A stretch of DNA of 64,000 nucleotides from Deinococcus aquiradiocola (lineage in GTDB: Bacteria > Deinococcota > Deinococci > Deinococcales > Deinococcaceae), in NCBI RefSeq assembly GCF_014646915.1, contig NZ_BMOE01000005.1, forward strand, positions 62,001-126,000, written 5' to 3'. The notes beneath the pieces were generated by a model, which was not told the DNA's origin, made no database searches, and saw nothing but the letters and a program-made list of their open reading frames with translations. The position numbers and the translations under genes were made by a program. This document shows positions 28,023 through 40,728 of the stretch, piece by piece. Every line of letters starts with the position of its first letter. The stretch's first letter is position 1.

Positions 28023-28341
28023 GCCCGCCAGCGTAGCAAGTGCCCGCCACGCACACTGCACGAACGCACGCCACGCCGCGCCCCCACCCCCGCAAACCTG
28101 AAGACAAGCCCAAAGTCGCCGCGCGCACTCATGCTAAGATGGCCCAAATGGACGAGCCTCCCAGTTCTCATTCTGGCCAGGGCCGCGCCCTGGAACTCCA
28201 GGCCCCATTGCCTACACCGCCCGCGGGCGGCGTTTTTGCTGTAGGTTCCGCGCAGGCGGACGCAGCGAGACGGGCAGACCGTTTCGATCACCCGGACAGG
28301 ACGTCCGGCGGAACGGTGGCGCGTTGGAGCGTGCCTACCCA
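28023..28341 (+). promoter_or_regulatory. Structured leader of the CBS-domain membrane protein gene
   Basis: TAAGAT at 28135-28140 is a candidate -10 box, giving a leader of about 195 nt. Inside lie a 14-nt palindrome (CCGCCC GCGGGCGG, 28217-28230) followed by TTTTT (28233-28237), like a small intrinsic terminator, nested in an outer stem CCTACA (28211-28216) with TGTAGG (28240-28245). An open frame from ATG 28139 ends at 28345 and overlaps the gene start as ATGA. This could be an attenuator or a leader peptide; no known riboswitch class was recognised. Confidence 0.45.
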
Positions 28342-29688
28342 ATGAACGACATTCTAGGAATCGTGGCGCTGGTCGTGCTGGTGCTCCTCAACGGGTTCTT
28401 CGTGGCCGCCGAGTTCTCCCTCGTCAGCGTCCGCCGCACCCGCATCGACCAGCTCGCCGAGGAAGGCAACACCGCCGCCCGCGCCGCCCAGCGCGCCATC
28501 AAGAACCTCGACCTCGTGATCGCCGCCACGCAGCTCGGCATCACCATGGCGAGCCTCGGGATCGGCTTCATCGCCGAGCCTGCCATCGAACACCTCGTCA
28601 GCCCCCTGCTGCGCGACGTGGGCATCACCAGCGAGAAGACCATCCACGCCTTCGGCTTCGGCATCGCCTTCGCGATCAGCACCGTGCTGCACATCGTGTT
28701 CGGCGAACTCGCCCCCAAGAGCCTCGCCCTGCAGCGCAGCGAACAGGTCGCCATGGCCGTCACGCGCCCCCTGCTGGTGTTCGCCACCGTCTTCCGCTAC
28801 GTCATCATCTTCCTGAACTTCCTCGGGAACAGCGTCGTGCGCCTCTTCGGCATGCGGGCCGTCACCGGGCACCACACCGCGCACTCCGAAGAGGAGATCC
28901 GCATGATCGTGTCCGCCAGCAGCCAGGAAGGCGTGCTGGAAAACGACGAGAAGGAACTGCTGTACAACGTCTTCGACCTGTCCGACACCATGGTCCGCAG
29001 CATCATGACGCCCCGCGTCGACATGATCGTCACGGACAGTGCCGCGCCCCTGCGCCGCCTGCTCGAACTGAACACCGAGCACGGCTACTCCCGCGTGCCC
29101 GTGTACCAGGACACGCCCGACAACATCGTGGGTGTCGCGCACACCAGCGACGTGCTGCGCCACCTCGAAGACCTCGACCACATGACCATCGCCGAACTCA
29201 TGCGCCCCACCTTCTACATCCCCGAGAGCATGCGCATCAACGACCTGCTCAAGAAGATGCAGGAAAAGAAGAGCCACATGTCCATCGTGGTGGACGAGTT
29301 CGGCGGCACCACCGGCCTCGTCACCCTCGAAGACGCCCTCGAAGAGATCGTCGGCGAGATCTACGACGAGGACGACGAGGAAGAGGAAGTGCTCGTGCAG
29401 GTGCTCGGCGAGGGCCTGTACCTCATGGACGCCTCCGTCGACGTGGACGAGGTCGAACACCGCCTCGGCATCGTGCTCGACGAGGAGGAGGAGAACGAGT
29501 TCGACACGCTCGGCGGCTTCGTCACGCACCACTTCGGTGACATCCCCGAGACGGACGCGCGCTTCATGCACAACGGCTGGTGCTTCACCGTCGAGGAGGC
29601 CGACCAGCGCCGCGTCATGAAGGTCCGCGTGGAACGCATGCCGGAACCCGTCCTCGGTGAACTTGAGGCAGAATCAGCCCGTGAGTGA
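28342..29688 (+). CDS. CNNM/CBS-domain membrane protein (HlyC/CorC family)
   Basis: 448-aa inner-membrane protein. An N-terminal DUF21/CNNM domain with three to four helices (from VALVVLVLLNGFFVAAEFSLV to about residue 165) is followed by two CBS domains (RSIMTPRVDM, then ELMRPTFYIPESMRINDLL and VDEFGGTTGLVTLEDALEEIVGEI) and the C-terminal CorC_HlyC domain. Family members are linked to Mg2+/Co2+ export or homeostasis. The tail of the second CBS domain is very acidic. TTG 28324 in frame is an alternative start. Confidence 0.9.
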   Translation: MNDILGIVALVVLVLLNGFFVAAEFSLVSVRRTRIDQLAEEGNTAARAAQRAIKNLDLVIAATQLGITMASLGIGFIAEPAIEHLVSPLLRDVGITSEKTIHAFGFGIAFAISTVLHIVFGELAPKSLALQRSEQVAMAVTRPLLVFATVFRYVIIFLNFLGNSVVRLFGMRAVTGHHTAHSEEEIRMIVSASSQEGVLENDEKELLYNVFDLSDTMVRSIMTPRVDMIVTDSAAPLRRLLELNTEHGYSRVPVYQDTPDNIVGVAHTSDVLRHLEDLDHMTIAELMRPTFYIPESMRINDLLKKMQEKKSHMSIVVDEFGGTTGLVTLEDALEEIVGEIYDEDDEEEEVLVQVLGEGLYLMDASVDVDEVEHRLGIVLDEEEENEFDTLGGFVTHHFGDIPETDARFMHNGWCFTVEEADQRRVMKVRVERMPEPVLGELEAESARE

Positions 29689-30103
29689 CGTGAACCCCAC
29701 CCCCCCCAGCCAGGCCGCTCCCGACCCGGAACTGCTGAGCGCCGCGCAGGCCGCCTTCCGGAACGCCTACGCCCCCTACAGCCACTTCCACGTCGGCGCG
29801 GCCCTCCGCACGCCTGACGGCACCGTCTTCAGCGGCGCGAACGTCGAGAACGCCAGCTACGGCCTCGGCCGCTGCGCCGAACAGTCCGCCGTGCAGGGCA
29901 TGGCCAGCACCGGCGGACGCGACTTCACCAGCATTCTCGTGTACTCCGAGAGCAGCCCGCCCGCCAGCCCCTGCGGCGCGTGCAGGCAGGTCCTGTTCGA
30001 ATTCTCGCCGGAAGCGCAGGTGACGTGCGTGAACCACCTCGGCGAGACGATCGAGGGACAGGTCAAGGACTTCCTGCCGCACGGCTTCCGCCTGGAACAC
30101 TGA
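29681..30103 (+). CDS. cdd: Cytidine deaminase
   Basis: Converts (deoxy)cytidine to (deoxy)uridine in pyrimidine salvage. Zinc site CAEQSA and PCGACRQ, plus NVENASYGLGRC before it, define the homotetrameric family. 140 aa. The GTG at 29681 overlaps the previous stop by 8 nt, so translation is coupled; it adds a 12-residue Pro-rich tail before the core. Confidence 0.93.
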   Translation: MSDVNPTPPSQAAPDPELLSAAQAAFRNAYAPYSHFHVGAALRTPDGTVFSGANVENASYGLGRCAEQSAVQGMASTGGRDFTSILVYSESSPPASPCGACRQVLFEFSPEAQVTCVNHLGETIEGQVKDFLPHGFRLEH

Positions 30104-30129
30104 CCACCGACCCCACACCCTGAACGAGG

Positions 30130-30163
30130 AGAGGGGCGCGGCCAATCCTGGCTGCGCCCCTCT
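30130..30163 (+). terminator. Terminator after cytidine deaminase gene
   Basis: AGAGGGGCGC (30130-30139) pairs with 30154-30163; the inner GGCCAAT/TGGC can extend the stem. It sits between convergent cdd and slyD genes. Confidence 0.7.
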
Positions 30164-30216
30164 CTGACGGCCCGGCCACCCCCGTGTCGTTCACGAGGGG
30201 TGGCTGCAAGCGTGTC

Positions 30217-30705
30217 TTACTCTTCGTCCTCGTCGTCGTGCATGCCTTCGCCGTGCGCGTGGCCGTGCTCGAGTTCCTCGGCGGTCGCGTCGCGCACGTC
30301 CTTGACGGTCACGTCGAAGTTCAGGGTCTGACCGGCCAGCGGCGGGTTGAAGTCCACCGTCACGTCGTCACCGCTCACGGACACGACCGTGAAGGGGTTG
30401 ACGCTGCCGTCCTCCGCCTGCGCGAAGTAGCTCGCGCCGATCTCCACGTCGTCGTCGAAGTCGGCGCGGGGGAGCACCTGCACGTTCTCGTCGTCGCGCT
30501 CGCCGTAGCCGTCCTCGGGCGACACGGTGACGCTCAGCGTGTCACCCGCCTCGTGCCCTTCGAGGGCCGTTTCCAGGCCGGGAATGATGTTGTTGTGGCC
30601 GTGCAGGTACACGAGCGGATCGCCGACCTCACTCTGATCGACGATCTCGCCGTCCACCTTCAGCACGTACTCGATTTCGACCACCTTGTCTTGAGCGATT
30701 TTCAT
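30217..30705 (-). CDS. slyD: FKBP-type peptidyl-prolyl isomerase, SlyD-like
   Basis: Chaperone/prolyl isomerase: FKBP core with LVYLHGHNNIIPGLETAL and the EDGYGERDD turn, an inserted IF flap domain, and a C-terminal metal-binding tail HGHAHGEGMH followed by acidic residues. 162 aa. ATG 30705 has a full AGGAGG Shine-Dalgarno sequence, one of the strongest in the window, so the 13-residue upstream extension is discarded. The His-rich tail suggests nickel or other metal handling. Confidence 0.92.
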   Translation of the reverse strand: MKIAQDKVVEIEYVLKVDGEIVDQSEVGDPLVYLHGHNNIIPGLETALEGHEAGDTLSVTVSPEDGYGERDDENVQVLPRADFDDDVEIGASYFAQAEDGSVNPFTVVSVSGDDVTVDFNPPLAGQTLNFDVTVKDVRDATAEELEHGHAHGEGMHDDEDEE

Positions 30706-30804
30706 AGTTGATCCTCCTGCGTTGGCCACATCTTGCGACGCCAAAGCATACCGTGAACGGCGCGCACCTGTACCGGCCCGGCAAGAGATCGCCTTAAGGT
30801 GTGC

Positions 30805-30810
30805 TATACT
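30805..30810 (+). promoter_or_regulatory. Promoter (-10) of der with long leader
   Basis: TGTGCTATACT is an extended -10 with TATACT at 30805-30810. The transcript would start near 30817 and leave a GC-rich leader of about 170 nt before the Der start codon. No riboswitch was recognised in it. Confidence 0.6.
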
Positions 30811-30986
30811 CTGGCGCTTACACCCGGGAGGGTGACGGCGCGGCCGGCGACAGATTCCCGCCAGCTCGCGACACCGAAGGAATCAGGACGGGCCGGGAAG
30901 AAGGTCCCAGCCCGCCCATCACTTTCACGCGCTGCCCGGACCCGGTCCGGGCCACCCCGGCTGGAATCTGCCGGTCCGAGGTACAC

Positions 30987-32498
30987 ATGCACAAAGTCGC
31001 CATCGTGGGCCGCCCCAACGTGGGCAAGTCCAGTCTGTTCAACCGTCTCGTCGGCCGCCGTGAAGCGGTCGTCGCCGACTTCCCCGGCGTCACCCGCGAC
31101 GCCAAGGAAGGCACCATGCTGTACCAGAACCACCGCATCACGCTCATCGACACGGGCGGCCTGTGGAGCGGCGACGAGTGGGAACAGGCGATCCGCGAGA
31201 AGGCCGAGTGGGCCATGGAAGGCTCGCAGGCCGTGATCTTCGTGCTCGACCCGCGCGAGGGCCTGTCCGCCGCCGACTACGAGGTCGCCGAGTGGCTGCG
31301 CCGCCTCGGGAAGCCCGTCATCCTCATCGCGAACAAGATCGACAGCGTCACGCACAACAGCTACCTCGCGGAACTGTGGGGCCTGGGCTTCGGCGAGCCG
31401 CTCCCCGTCAGCGCCGAGCACGCGCGCGGCCTGGACGACCTGATGGACCGCGTGCTGGAGTACCTGCCGGAAGACACCGAGGACATCCCCGACATCGCGC
31501 CCATCCGCATCTCGTTCATCGGGCGGCCCAACGTCGGCAAGAGCAGCCTCCTGAACGCCCTCACGCAGAGCGAACGCGTGATCGTGGCCGACCAGCCCGG
31601 CACCACCCGCGACAGCGTGGACGTGGAATGGGATTACGCCGGGCAGCGCTTCGTGCTGGTCGACACGGCCGGCATCCGGAAACGGCCCGACACGGCCATC
31701 GAGGACTTCGCGATGCAGCGCTCCCAGACGGCCATCGAGCGCAGCGACGTGATCTGGCTGGTCGTGAACGCCGACGAGATCGGCGACCACGAACTGAAGC
31801 TCGCGAACCTCGCGTACGAGAGCGGCAAGCCCGTCATCGTGGTCGTGAACAAATGGGACCTCATCCCGGACGAGGACCTGAAACTCACCGAGAAGGAACT
31901 CAACCAGAAGCTCTTCCACATCCAGTACGCGCCGCGCGTCTTCACGAGCGCCGTGAACGAGTACGGCATCCACGAGATGCTCGCCGAAGCCATGAAGCTG
32001 TACGACAAGTGGAAGGCCCGCGTCCCCACCGCCGAACTCAACCGCTGGCTGGGCGTGTGGCTCATGAAGCAGCGCGTCCCGAACTTCCAGGGCCGCAACC
32101 TCCGCATGTACTTCATGACGCAGGTCGAGACGGCGCCGCCCACCTTCGCGATCTTCTGCAACCGCGAGGACTACGTGACGCGCGCCTACGAGGGCTTCCT
32201 GATGAACCGCATCCGCGAGGACCTCGACCTGGCCGGCATCCCCGTCAAGCTGAAGTGGAAGCAGAAGGGTGCTTTCAACAAGAAGGGCGGCGACGACGAC
32301 GACGATCAGGCCGACAAGAAGAAGAAGCCCACCCACCACCGCGAGCCGAGCAAGGCCGAGAGCGTCAAGGCCGCGAAGGCCGCCGCGAGCGGCGAGAAGC
32401 CCGAACGCAAGTCCCGCGCCGAGCGCCGCGACCCGGCCGAGAAGAAGGTCCGCCCGGAACGCCCCCGTTCCGCCCGGTCCCGCGCCAACGAATCCTGA
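30987..32498 (+). CDS. der: Ribosome assembly GTPase Der (EngA)
   Basis: Double-GTPase needed for 50S subunit maturation. Two G domains each carry GRPNVGKSS (8-16 and about 180), DTGG/DTAG, and NKID/NKWD, followed by the KH-like C-terminal domain. Unusual is a tail of about 65 residues rich in Lys, Glu and Arg with a short Asp run (GGDDDDDQ), likely disordered and RNA-binding. 503 aa. ATG 30987 has GAGG upstream; longer frames extend into the leader. Confidence 0.95.
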   Translation: MHKVAIVGRPNVGKSSLFNRLVGRREAVVADFPGVTRDAKEGTMLYQNHRITLIDTGGLWSGDEWEQAIREKAEWAMEGSQAVIFVLDPREGLSAADYEVAEWLRRLGKPVILIANKIDSVTHNSYLAELWGLGFGEPLPVSAEHARGLDDLMDRVLEYLPEDTEDIPDIAPIRISFIGRPNVGKSSLLNALTQSERVIVADQPGTTRDSVDVEWDYAGQRFVLVDTAGIRKRPDTAIEDFAMQRSQTAIERSDVIWLVVNADEIGDHELKLANLAYESGKPVIVVVNKWDLIPDEDLKLTEKELNQKLFHIQYAPRVFTSAVNEYGIHEMLAEAMKLYDKWKARVPTAELNRWLGVWLMKQRVPNFQGRNLRMYFMTQVETAPPTFAIFCNREDYVTRAYEGFLMNRIREDLDLAGIPVKLKWKQKGAFNKKGGDDDDDQADKKKKPTHHREPSKAESVKAAKAAASGEKPERKSRAERRDPAEKKVRPERPRSARSRANES

Positions 32499-32510
32499 CC
32501 CCGGACCGGC

Positions 32511-32542
32511 CCGGGAACGCAGCACACCGGGAACGCAGCACA
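32511..32542. repeat. Perfect 16-bp tandem duplication
   Basis: CCGGGAACGCAGCACA occurs twice head to tail (32511-32526 and 32527-32542) just after the der stop codon. It looks like a local slippage product. Confidence 0.8.
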
Positions 32543-32560
32543 CAGGGAAAGCAATACACA

Positions 32561-32594
32561 GAGCAGGAGCCCCCATCGTGCGGGGCTCCTGCTC
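32561..32594 (+). terminator. Terminator after der
   Basis: GAGCAGGAGCCCC (32561-32573) pairs perfectly with 32582-32594 over an 8-nt loop. Confidence 0.8.
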
Positions 32595-32621
32595 TCCTGT
32601 TCCGGGCCGGGCATCTGCCGT

Positions 32622-32745
32622 CATACGGTTCGAGGAGGTGAGCTGCCGTTGCTGTTCCCGGCCTCCGCGGAACCGGATCAACACCGGACTTGTCGGTGCG
32701 CGCTTCGCTCGGCTGAACTCCAGGCGTTCAGCTCAACACCGTATT
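32622..32745. repeat. Composite interspersed repeat, copy R3 (B then inverted A)
   Basis: Ends CATACGGTT and CTCAACACCGTATT are inverted relative to each other. The B module is at 32632-32690 (GTTCCCGGCCTCCGCGGAA, CGGATCAACACC) and the inverted A module at 32690-32745 (CGCTTCGCTCGGCTGAACT, GTTCAGC). Module order differs from R2. Its end overlaps the stop codon (TAA, 32744-32746) of the EamA transporter gene. Confidence 0.8.
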
Positions 32746-33658
32746 ACAGTTCCAGCGGCGCGGCCCGTCCCGCGCTGAGCTGGGCGAGTACCGCGCCCAG
32801 CAGGATGCCCGCCCCGCCCAGCAGCACGGCGGCCCGCAGCGGCTCGTGCAGGAACACGGCGGCCAGCAGCACCGTCCAGAGCGGCTCGGTGGTCGCGACG
32901 ACCGACGCGCGCGCCGCGCCGATCCGGGCGACCGCGCCGTACAGGGCGGGCACGGCCACCAGGGTCGGCAGGAACGCCAGTCCCAGCACCACGCCCCACT
33001 GCGCCGCTCCGGTGGGGACGCGCAGCGTGTGCGTGAAGAGGTCCGTCACGCCGAAGTACGCGGCGGCACTGAGCGACATGAACGCCGTGCTCGCGAGCGG
33101 CGGCACGCCCGTCAGCCAGCGTTCCGACCCGAGCAGGTACAGGCCGTACAGCGCGGCGGCCAGCACCCCGAACAGCAGTCCGGCCGGGTCGTGGTCGCCC
33201 GGGCCGGGCAGGCCCACCACCAGCCCCAGGCCCGCCACGGTGAACGCGATCCCCACCAGCTGCAGCCGCGCGGGCCGCCGCCCGCCCAGCGCGAGGAACA
33301 GCAGCACAAACGCCGGAGCGAGGTACAGCAGCAGCGACGTCGTTCCGGCACTGACGCGCCCCAGCGCCAGGAAGTACGCGTGCGTGGCGAGGCAGTACAG
33401 CAGGCCGGTGCCCAGCATGCGGCCCTGCACGCCGCGCGGCAGGCCCCGCGCGAACGGCAGCAGCAGGAGGGCCACCAGCCCGAACCGCCACGGGAGGGCC
33501 GCCAGGGCAGGCAGGCCAGTCTGCGCCGACAGCTTCCCCAGGATCCCGAGGGTGGAGAAGCCGAGCGCGGCCGTCAGGGCGAGCGGCACGCCGCGCCCGG
33601 CGGACGCCGCGTGGCCCGCTGGTGCGGTGGGGGAGGCCGGAGGGGCGGTGGAGGGCAT
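32744..33658 (-). CDS. EamA/DMT-family transporter
   Basis: 304-aa inner-membrane protein with about ten helices in two EamA repeats (from LTAALGFSTLGILGKLS and from LLFGVLAAALYGLYLLG). The VVATTEPLWTVLLAAVFLHEPL segment near the end is a family hallmark. The family exports metabolites such as amino acids; the substrate here is unknown. ATG 33658 has TACGCT 6 nt upstream on the minus strand. The stop codon adjoins repeat R3. Confidence 0.9.
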   Translation of the reverse strand: MPSTAPPASPTAPAGHAASAGRGVPLALTAALGFSTLGILGKLSAQTGLPALAALPWRFGLVALLLLPFARGLPRGVQGRMLGTGLLYCLATHAYFLALGRVSAGTTSLLLYLAPAFVLLFLALGGRRPARLQLVGIAFTVAGLGLVVGLPGPGDHDPAGLLFGVLAAALYGLYLLGSERWLTGVPPLASTAFMSLSAAAYFGVTDLFTHTLRVPTGAAQWGVVLGLAFLPTLVAVPALYGAVARIGAARASVVATTEPLWTVLLAAVFLHEPLRAAVLLGGAGILLGAVLAQLSAGRAAPLEL

Positions 33659-33734
33659 GCGGACAGCGTAGTGCAGGTCCTGCTCCGGCCGCGCGCGCTG
33701 TAGAGGCAGGGGTGGGCGCGCCGGTCATGTTCGC

Positions 33735-33763
33735 TTGCGGGGGTCCGGCCTGCCAGCTAGCCT
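33735..33763 (+). promoter_or_regulatory. Promoter of small exported beta-rich protein
   Basis: TTGCGG (33735-33740) and TAGCCT (33758-33763) with 17-bp spacing. Expected start near 33771, right at the ATG at 33772, so the transcript is probably leaderless. Confidence 0.65.
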
Positions 33764-33771
33764 TCATGAAG

Positions 33772-34200
33772 ATGAAGAAGATTCTCATGACTGCCCTTCT
33801 CGCCTCGGTCCTCTCGCCGCTCGCCTCGGCCAGCAGCGTCAACCTGACCTCCGGCGGCGGCTTCGGCCTGATCGGCGCGAGCTACGAGGCCACCCTGACG
33901 CCCAGTACCGCCCTGGAGGTCGGGGTCGGCAGCTTCTTCGGTAACTTCGACGCCGTGCTCGGCGTGAAGTACTTCTTCCAGGGCGACGATCAGGGACCGT
34001 ACCTGTCGGGCCGGGCCTTCGTGTTTCCGGGCTCGACCAGCGCGGTCTTCGGTGGGACCGTGACGGGCGGGTACCGACGCGTGTTCAGTCCCCTGCAGTT
34101 CAGCTTCGAGGCCGGCGGCGGCATCGTCGGCGCGACCGGGCCGGGCGGGTCGGCCGTGGCGCTGCCCGTCCTGAGCGTCAGCGTCGGCTACCGCTTCTGA
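33772..34200 (+). CDS. Small exported beta-rich (outer-membrane-like) protein
   Basis: 142 aa. A short signal peptide ([19 protein letters not shown]) is followed by alternating Gly/hydrophobic strands ([37 protein letters not shown] and so on) that end in GYRF, a terminal aromatic typical of small outer-membrane barrels. Family unknown. ATG 33772 suits the promoter better than ATG 33766. Confidence 0.65.
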   Translation: MKKILMTALLASVLSPLASASSVNLTSGGGFGLIGASYEATLTPSTALEVGVGSFFGNFDAVLGVKYFFQGDDQGPYLSGRAFVFPGSTSAVFGGTVTGGYRRVFSPLQFSFEAGGGIVGATGPGGSAVALPVLSVSVGYRF

Positions 34201-34239
34201 CGCGTCCCTGGCGGCAATCCCGGCGCTGAGCGGCGCCAT

Positions 34240-34278
34240 GCGGCCCCCGGTCCAGCCTCGTGCTCGGCCGGGGGCCGC
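34240..34278 (+). terminator. Terminator before clpP
   Basis: GCGGCCCCCGG (34240-34250) pairs with 34268-34278 over a 17-nt loop. Confidence 0.7.
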
Positions 34279-34375
34279 GCGCTGTGCGGCTGGCGTGGAC
34301 CTGACGTGCGCGTGGTGTGGTGCTTGTCCGGTCTGTGACACGTTCCGTTCGCGCGGGCGTGCGATAATGCCCGCC

Positions 34376-34981
34376 ATGAGCGTCATTCCCTATGTGATCG
34401 AGCAGACCGGGCGCGGCGAGCGGATGTACGACATCTACTCGCGGCTGCTGAAAGACCGCATCATTTTCATGGGGACGCCCATCGACTCGCAGGTGGCGAA
34501 CACCATCGTGGCGCAGTTGCTGCTGCTGGACAGCCAGAATCCGGAGCAGGAGATCCAGATGTACATCAACTGCCCGGGCGGCGAGGTGTACGCCGGGCTC
34601 GCCATCTACGACACCATGCGGTACATCAAGGCGCCGGTGTCCACCATCTGCGTCGGCATCGCGATGAGCATGGGCAGCGTGCTGCTCATGGCGGGCGACA
34701 AGGGCAAGCGCATGGCGCTCCCCAACAGCCGCATCATGATTCACCAGGGCTCCAGCGGCTTCCGTGGCAACACGCCGGACGTGGAGGTGCAGGCCAAGGA
34801 GACGCTGTACCTGCGTGACCGTCTGGTGGACATCTACAACAAGCACACCGATCTGCCGCACGACAAGCTGCTGCGGGACATGGAGCGCGACTACTTCATG
34901 AACCCGCAGGAGGCCATGAAGTACGGCCTGATCGATCAGGTGATCGAGAACACCCGCGAGTCGCGGGCGCAGGACGAGTAA
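34376..34981 (+). CDS. clpP: ATP-dependent Clp protease proteolytic subunit
   Basis: Serine protease that forms the 14-mer chamber used by ClpX. The triad is S98 (AMSMGS), H123 (MIHQGSSG) and D172. 201 aa. ATG 34376 follows GATAAT (34363-34368) by 7 nt, a leaderless-type start. clpX begins 12 nt downstream. Confidence 0.96.
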   Translation: MSVIPYVIEQTGRGERMYDIYSRLLKDRIIFMGTPIDSQVANTIVAQLLLLDSQNPEQEIQMYINCPGGEVYAGLAIYDTMRYIKAPVSTICVGIAMSMGSVLLMAGDKGKRMALPNSRIMIHQGSSGFRGNTPDVEVQAKETLYLRDRLVDIYNKHTDLPHDKLLRDMERDYFMNPQEAMKYGLIDQVIENTRESRAQDE

Positions 34982-34993
34982 AGGGGGGAATGT

Positions 34994-36190
<1,197 letters not shown>

Positions 36191-36221
36191 AGGCGCTGCA
36201 GCAAACTTAGCAACCAAGATT

Positions 36222-36275
36222 ACAGCCACCCGGCCGTTCAACCCGTAGACTTCGGGTCAGCCTGGGTGGCTGTTT
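36222..36275 (+). terminator. Terminator after clpX
   Basis: ACAGCCACCC (36222-36231) pairs with GGGTGGCTGT (36264-36273), followed by TTT; an inner ACCCG/CGGGT stem adds a second hairpin. It separates clpPX from lon. Confidence 0.75.
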
Positions 36276-36297
36276 CCTATACCCGGGGCACGTGGAC

Positions 36298-36303
36298 TAT
36301 ACT
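36298..36303 (+). promoter_or_regulatory. Promoter (-10) of lon
   Basis: TATACT at 36298-36303, 80 nt before the lon start. No convincing -35 box. A heat-shock-type operator was not recognised. Confidence 0.5.
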
Positions 36304-36383
36304 GAACAAATTCAGCATCGAACCGTCCCCACATCCACTGCACGACCTGCCATCATCCGCCACCCGACGCGCAAGGAGTCCGA

Positions 36384-38837
<2,454 letters not shown>

Positions 38838-38850
38838 CCCGGGGCACGTG

Positions 38851-38888
38851 AAGGCAGCGGAACTGGCATGGCCCGGTTCCGCTGCCTT
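38851..38888 (+). terminator. Terminator after lon
   Basis: AAGGCAGCGGAAC (38851-38863) pairs perfectly with 38876-38888 over a 12-nt loop. Confidence 0.85.
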
Positions 38889-39205
38889 CCGTGCTGGAGG
38901 GCGCCCCGTTTGTTCAGGGTCAGACGTGGGACCCGCGTCCGGGCCTGCCCGCACCCACATCCCGCCCCGTATCCCATACAATGACGCAGACGCTTCGCGT
39001 GGAGCCGCGCAGAGGAGTGGGTTCTGCGCCGACCAGAAGAACCGGCCACCGGCAGCTCTGATCCGTTCCGCACGTTGTTTTACCTCCCTGGGATACTGTG
39101 CCAGGGAGCGTTCGTGGACACCGCCTCCGGGCACGGTGTCCTGAGTACCGAGCATCACCGCGCGGCCGGACGGGTTCCGGGCAGGCGCGCCGAAGGGGAG
39201 AGGTC
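38889..39205 (+). promoter_or_regulatory. Long structured leader before the m5U methyltransferase gene
   Basis: About 317 bp without a gene. TACAAT at 38977-38982 is a candidate -10 box. Downstream lie two stable hairpins: CTCCCTGG/CCAGGGAG (39084-39091 with 39101-39108) and GGACACCG/CGGTGTCC (39116-39123 with 39134-39141). The region could be a leader or a small RNA; nothing known was recognised. Confidence 0.4.
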
Positions 39206-40669
39206 ATGACCAAGGGTTCATCAGCCAGAAAGCCGGACAGCAGACGATCAGACAACCGCAAACAGGACGCTGCTCGCCCGGACCGCCGCAGCACCGAGCA
39301 GCAGAAAGCCGAACGCAAGGCCGAGTACCGCGCCGCCGCCGAACCGCGCCCGAAGGTGCCGTCCGTCAGCATGGAACTCAGCATCGAGAAGATCGTCGCG
39401 GGCGGCCTCGGCCTCGCCCGCACCGACGCGGGCGTCGTCCTCGTGCGCGGCGCGCTGCCCGGCGAGACGGTCCGCGCCGACGTGCGCCCCGGCAAGGGCG
39501 TCAACCAAGGCGTGACGCGCGAAGTGCTCACCCGCAGCCCCGACCGCGTGGACGCGCCGAACCTGCCCACCACCGACCTCGCGCACGCCAGCTACGACGC
39601 GCAGCTGCGCTACAAGCGCGAGTTCGTGCAGGAAGCCATGAGCCGCATCGCGAAACTCGGGGAGGAGCAGGTGCAGGCCGTCGCGCCGACCGTGCCCAGC
39701 CCCCGCGAGTGGGCGTACCGCAACACCGCGCAGTACCTCGTGACGCCCGAGGGCCTCGCGTACCGCGAGCGGCGCAGCAACGCCGCCCTGTCGGTGGAAC
39801 GCGACCCGCTCATCATGGAGAACATCCAGACGATCATCCGCCTGCTGGACGTCAGCAAGCTCGAAGGCGTGCAGGAACTCAGCCTGCGCGGCAGCCGCCT
39901 GACGGGCGAGGTCGTCGCGACCCTCATCGCGCCGGGCGAACCGCGCGCGTACCTGCGTGCCGCCGACGAACTCATGGACTGCGGCGTGGTCGGCGTGTCA
40001 CTCGCCGCGCCCGCCGGACGCCGATTCAGCGCGGGCGTGCAGCTCGTGGCGGGCGAGAGCGAGATCATGGAGCAGTACGGCAACGTCAAGGTGAGCGTCA
40101 GCGCGTCCGGCTTCGCGCAGATCAACCCAGAAGCGGCGGGACTCGCGTACATCGCGGCCGCGCGCCTCGCCGGGAACGGCCCGCATGCCGTGGACCTGTA
40201 CGGTGGGAGCGGCGCGATCGGCCGTCACCTCGCCCCGAACTTCGGGCGGGTCGTGGTGCTCGACACGGACTTCGACGCGCTGGCCCGCGGCCGTCACGAC
40301 GTGCGCCTCGCGGGGGAACGCAACCTCACCTTCCGCGACGGGGACGCCGCTCAGCTGTACCACTCCAGCCTGCAGGCGGGCGTGATCGTGGTCGACCCGC
40401 CACGCGTGGGCCTGTCCGAGATGGCGCGCGACGCCCTGCACGACAGCTCCGCCCTGAAGGTCGTGTACGTGTCCTGCGACCCGGCCACCTGGGCGCGCGA
40501 CGTGGGCGACCTCGTGAAGCGCGGCTGGACACTGGGACAGGTGACGCCGCACGACTTCTACCCGCAGACGAGTCATGTGGAGGTCGTCAGCGTCCTCACG
40601 CGCACCGAACTGCCGGAACGCGCCGTGCCGGAAGACGCCGTGGATACCACCGCGCCCACCGAGCAGTAA
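39206..40669 (+). CDS. 23S rRNA/tRNA m5U methyltransferase-like (TrmA/RlmCD family) without Fe-S cysteines
   Basis: 487 aa. A Lys/Arg-rich N-terminal tail (1-50), a TRAM-like beta domain (about 55-110), then the SAM domain with [27 protein letters not shown] and the nucleophile region [11 protein letters not shown]. Members that modify 23S rRNA usually bind [4Fe-4S] through a C-x5-C-x2-C motif after the TRAM domain; here that place reads [18 protein letters not shown] with no Cys. ATG 39206 follows GGGGAGAGG. Target uridine unknown. Confidence 0.85.
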   Translation: MTKGSSARKPDSRRSDNRKQDAARPDRRSTEQQKAERKAEYRAAAEPRPKVPSVSMELSIEKIVAGGLGLARTDAGVVLVRGALPGETVRADVRPGKGVNQGVTREVLTRSPDRVDAPNLPTTDLAHASYDAQLRYKREFVQEAMSRIAKLGEEQVQAVAPTVPSPREWAYRNTAQYLVTPEGLAYRERRSNAALSVERDPLIMENIQTIIRLLDVSKLEGVQELSLRGSRLTGEVVATLIAPGEPRAYLRAADELMDCGVVGVSLAAPAGRRFSAGVQLVAGESEIMEQYGNVKVSVSASGFAQINPEAAGLAYIAAARLAGNGPHAVDLYGGSGAIGRHLAPNFGRVVVLDTDFDALARGRHDVRLAGERNLTFRDGDAAQLYHSSLQAGVIVVDPPRVGLSEMARDALHDSSALKVVYVSCDPATWARDVGDLVKRGWTLGQVTPHDFYPQTSHVEVVSVLTRTELPERAVPEDAVDTTAPTEQ

Positions 40670-40680
40670 GAAAAGACAGT

Positions 40681-40718
40681 TCGGGGGCGGCGACCTGCGT
40701 GCGGGTCGCCGCCCCCGA
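40681..40718. terminator. Bidirectional terminator
   Basis: TCGGGGGCGGCGACC (40681-40695) pairs perfectly with 40704-40718 over an 8-nt loop, between the convergent methyltransferase and dgkA genes. Confidence 0.85.
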
Positions 40719-40728
40719 CCGTTCCGGG

